From Cytophagaceae bacterium (GTDB taxonomy: Bacteria; Bacteroidota; Bacteroidia; Cytophagales; Spirosomataceae): 5,706 nt of DNA. The stretch's first letter is position 1. The number at the start of each line of letters is the position of its first letter. The notes beneath the pieces are model-generated. The model searched no databases. It worked only from the letters and a program-made list of their open reading frames with translations, and was not told where the DNA came from. Position numbers and translations under genes: made by a program. This document shows positions 5,650 through 5,706 of this stretch, piece after piece. The stretch spans positions 1 to 5,706 of the forward strand of contig CANHCG010000133.1 in assembly GCA_947459055.1 (NCBI GenBank), written 5' to 3'.

Positions 5650-5706
5650 ATGAACACATCTAGACGTTCCTTTTTACGCAAAAGTGCTATGGGCTTAGGA
5701 GCTATG
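5650..5706 (+). CDS. N-terminus of a twin-arginine-exported protein (partial)
   Basis: Nineteen codons are visible before the window ends: MNTSRRSFLRKSAMGLGAM. The SRRSFLRK stretch (residues 4-11) fits the Tat consensus S/T-R-R-x-F-L-K, and the small hydrophobic run AMGLGAM begins the membrane-spanning part of the signal. The product should therefore be exported folded, often with a cofactor already bound. In Bacteroidota such leaders are common on Gfo/Idh/MocA-type oxidoreductases, sugar isomerase-like proteins, sulfatases and DUF1501 proteins, but the mature part is outside the window and the function cannot be told. It is divergent from rarA with a 73-bp gap. ATG 5650 is the natural start because the Tat motif follows at once. 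Confidence 0.75.
   Translation, partial: MNTSRRSFLRKSAMGLGAM

Noticed and set aside
5577..5681. 35-residue N-terminal extension of RarA
   Set aside because: It crosses the predicted promoters and the start of the divergent Tat-signal gene, has no family similarity, and the ATG at 5576 gives the standard RarA beginning.

Overview
The window looks like a stretch of chromosome from a member of the Bacteroidota, most likely a Cytophagales-type bacterium. Three things suggest this: the protein sequence style of the thiamine pyrophosphokinase and RarA; promoter-like sites of the Bacteroidota TTTG / TAnnTTTG kind; and the lack of strong Shine-Dalgarno sequences before most starts. The lineage is my inference from memory, not from a search. 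Coding density is very high. The only non-coding gaps longer than a few bases are 3123-3211 (89 bp) and 5577-5649 (73 bp), and no stretch above 300 bp lacks a gene. I see no tRNA, rRNA, CRISPR array, insertion sequence or phage gene.

Left half (1-3122, minus strand): a tightly packed three-gene run, read right to left. It comprises moeA (molybdopterin molybdotransferase), a dipeptide epimerase of the enolase superfamily (L-Ala-D/L-Glu epimerase type, for murein peptide recycling), and a PLP enzyme of the alpha-oxoamine synthase / class I-II aminotransferase fold that runs off the left edge. The spacings are 2 bp and about 4 bp (or an overlap), so the run is probably one operon. The PLP gene is complete enough to identify, although its 3' end lies outside the window.

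Middle (3212-4344, plus strand): moaC (cyclic pyranopterin monophosphate synthase) is followed by a thiamine pyrophosphokinase whose ATG overlaps the moaC stop by one base. moaC is divergent from moeA across an 89-bp AT-rich gap, so two molybdenum-cofactor genes sit back to back, each leading its own operon with a metabolically unrelated passenger.

Right (4341-5706): rarA (AAA+ ATPase for replication-fork maintenance) lies on the minus strand and meets the thiamine pyrophosphokinase tail to tail with a 4-bp overlap. Upstream of rarA a 73-bp gap holds two facing promoter-like sites around a 14-bp perfect palindrome. A plus-strand gene begins at 5650 and shows a clear twin-arginine export signal before the window ends.

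Overall this is ordinary housekeeping DNA. I do not find convincing evidence of a new defence or mobile system. The points most worth a second look are the uncharacterised oxoamine-synthase-like enzyme paired with the dipeptide epimerase, and the compact divergent control region before rarA.
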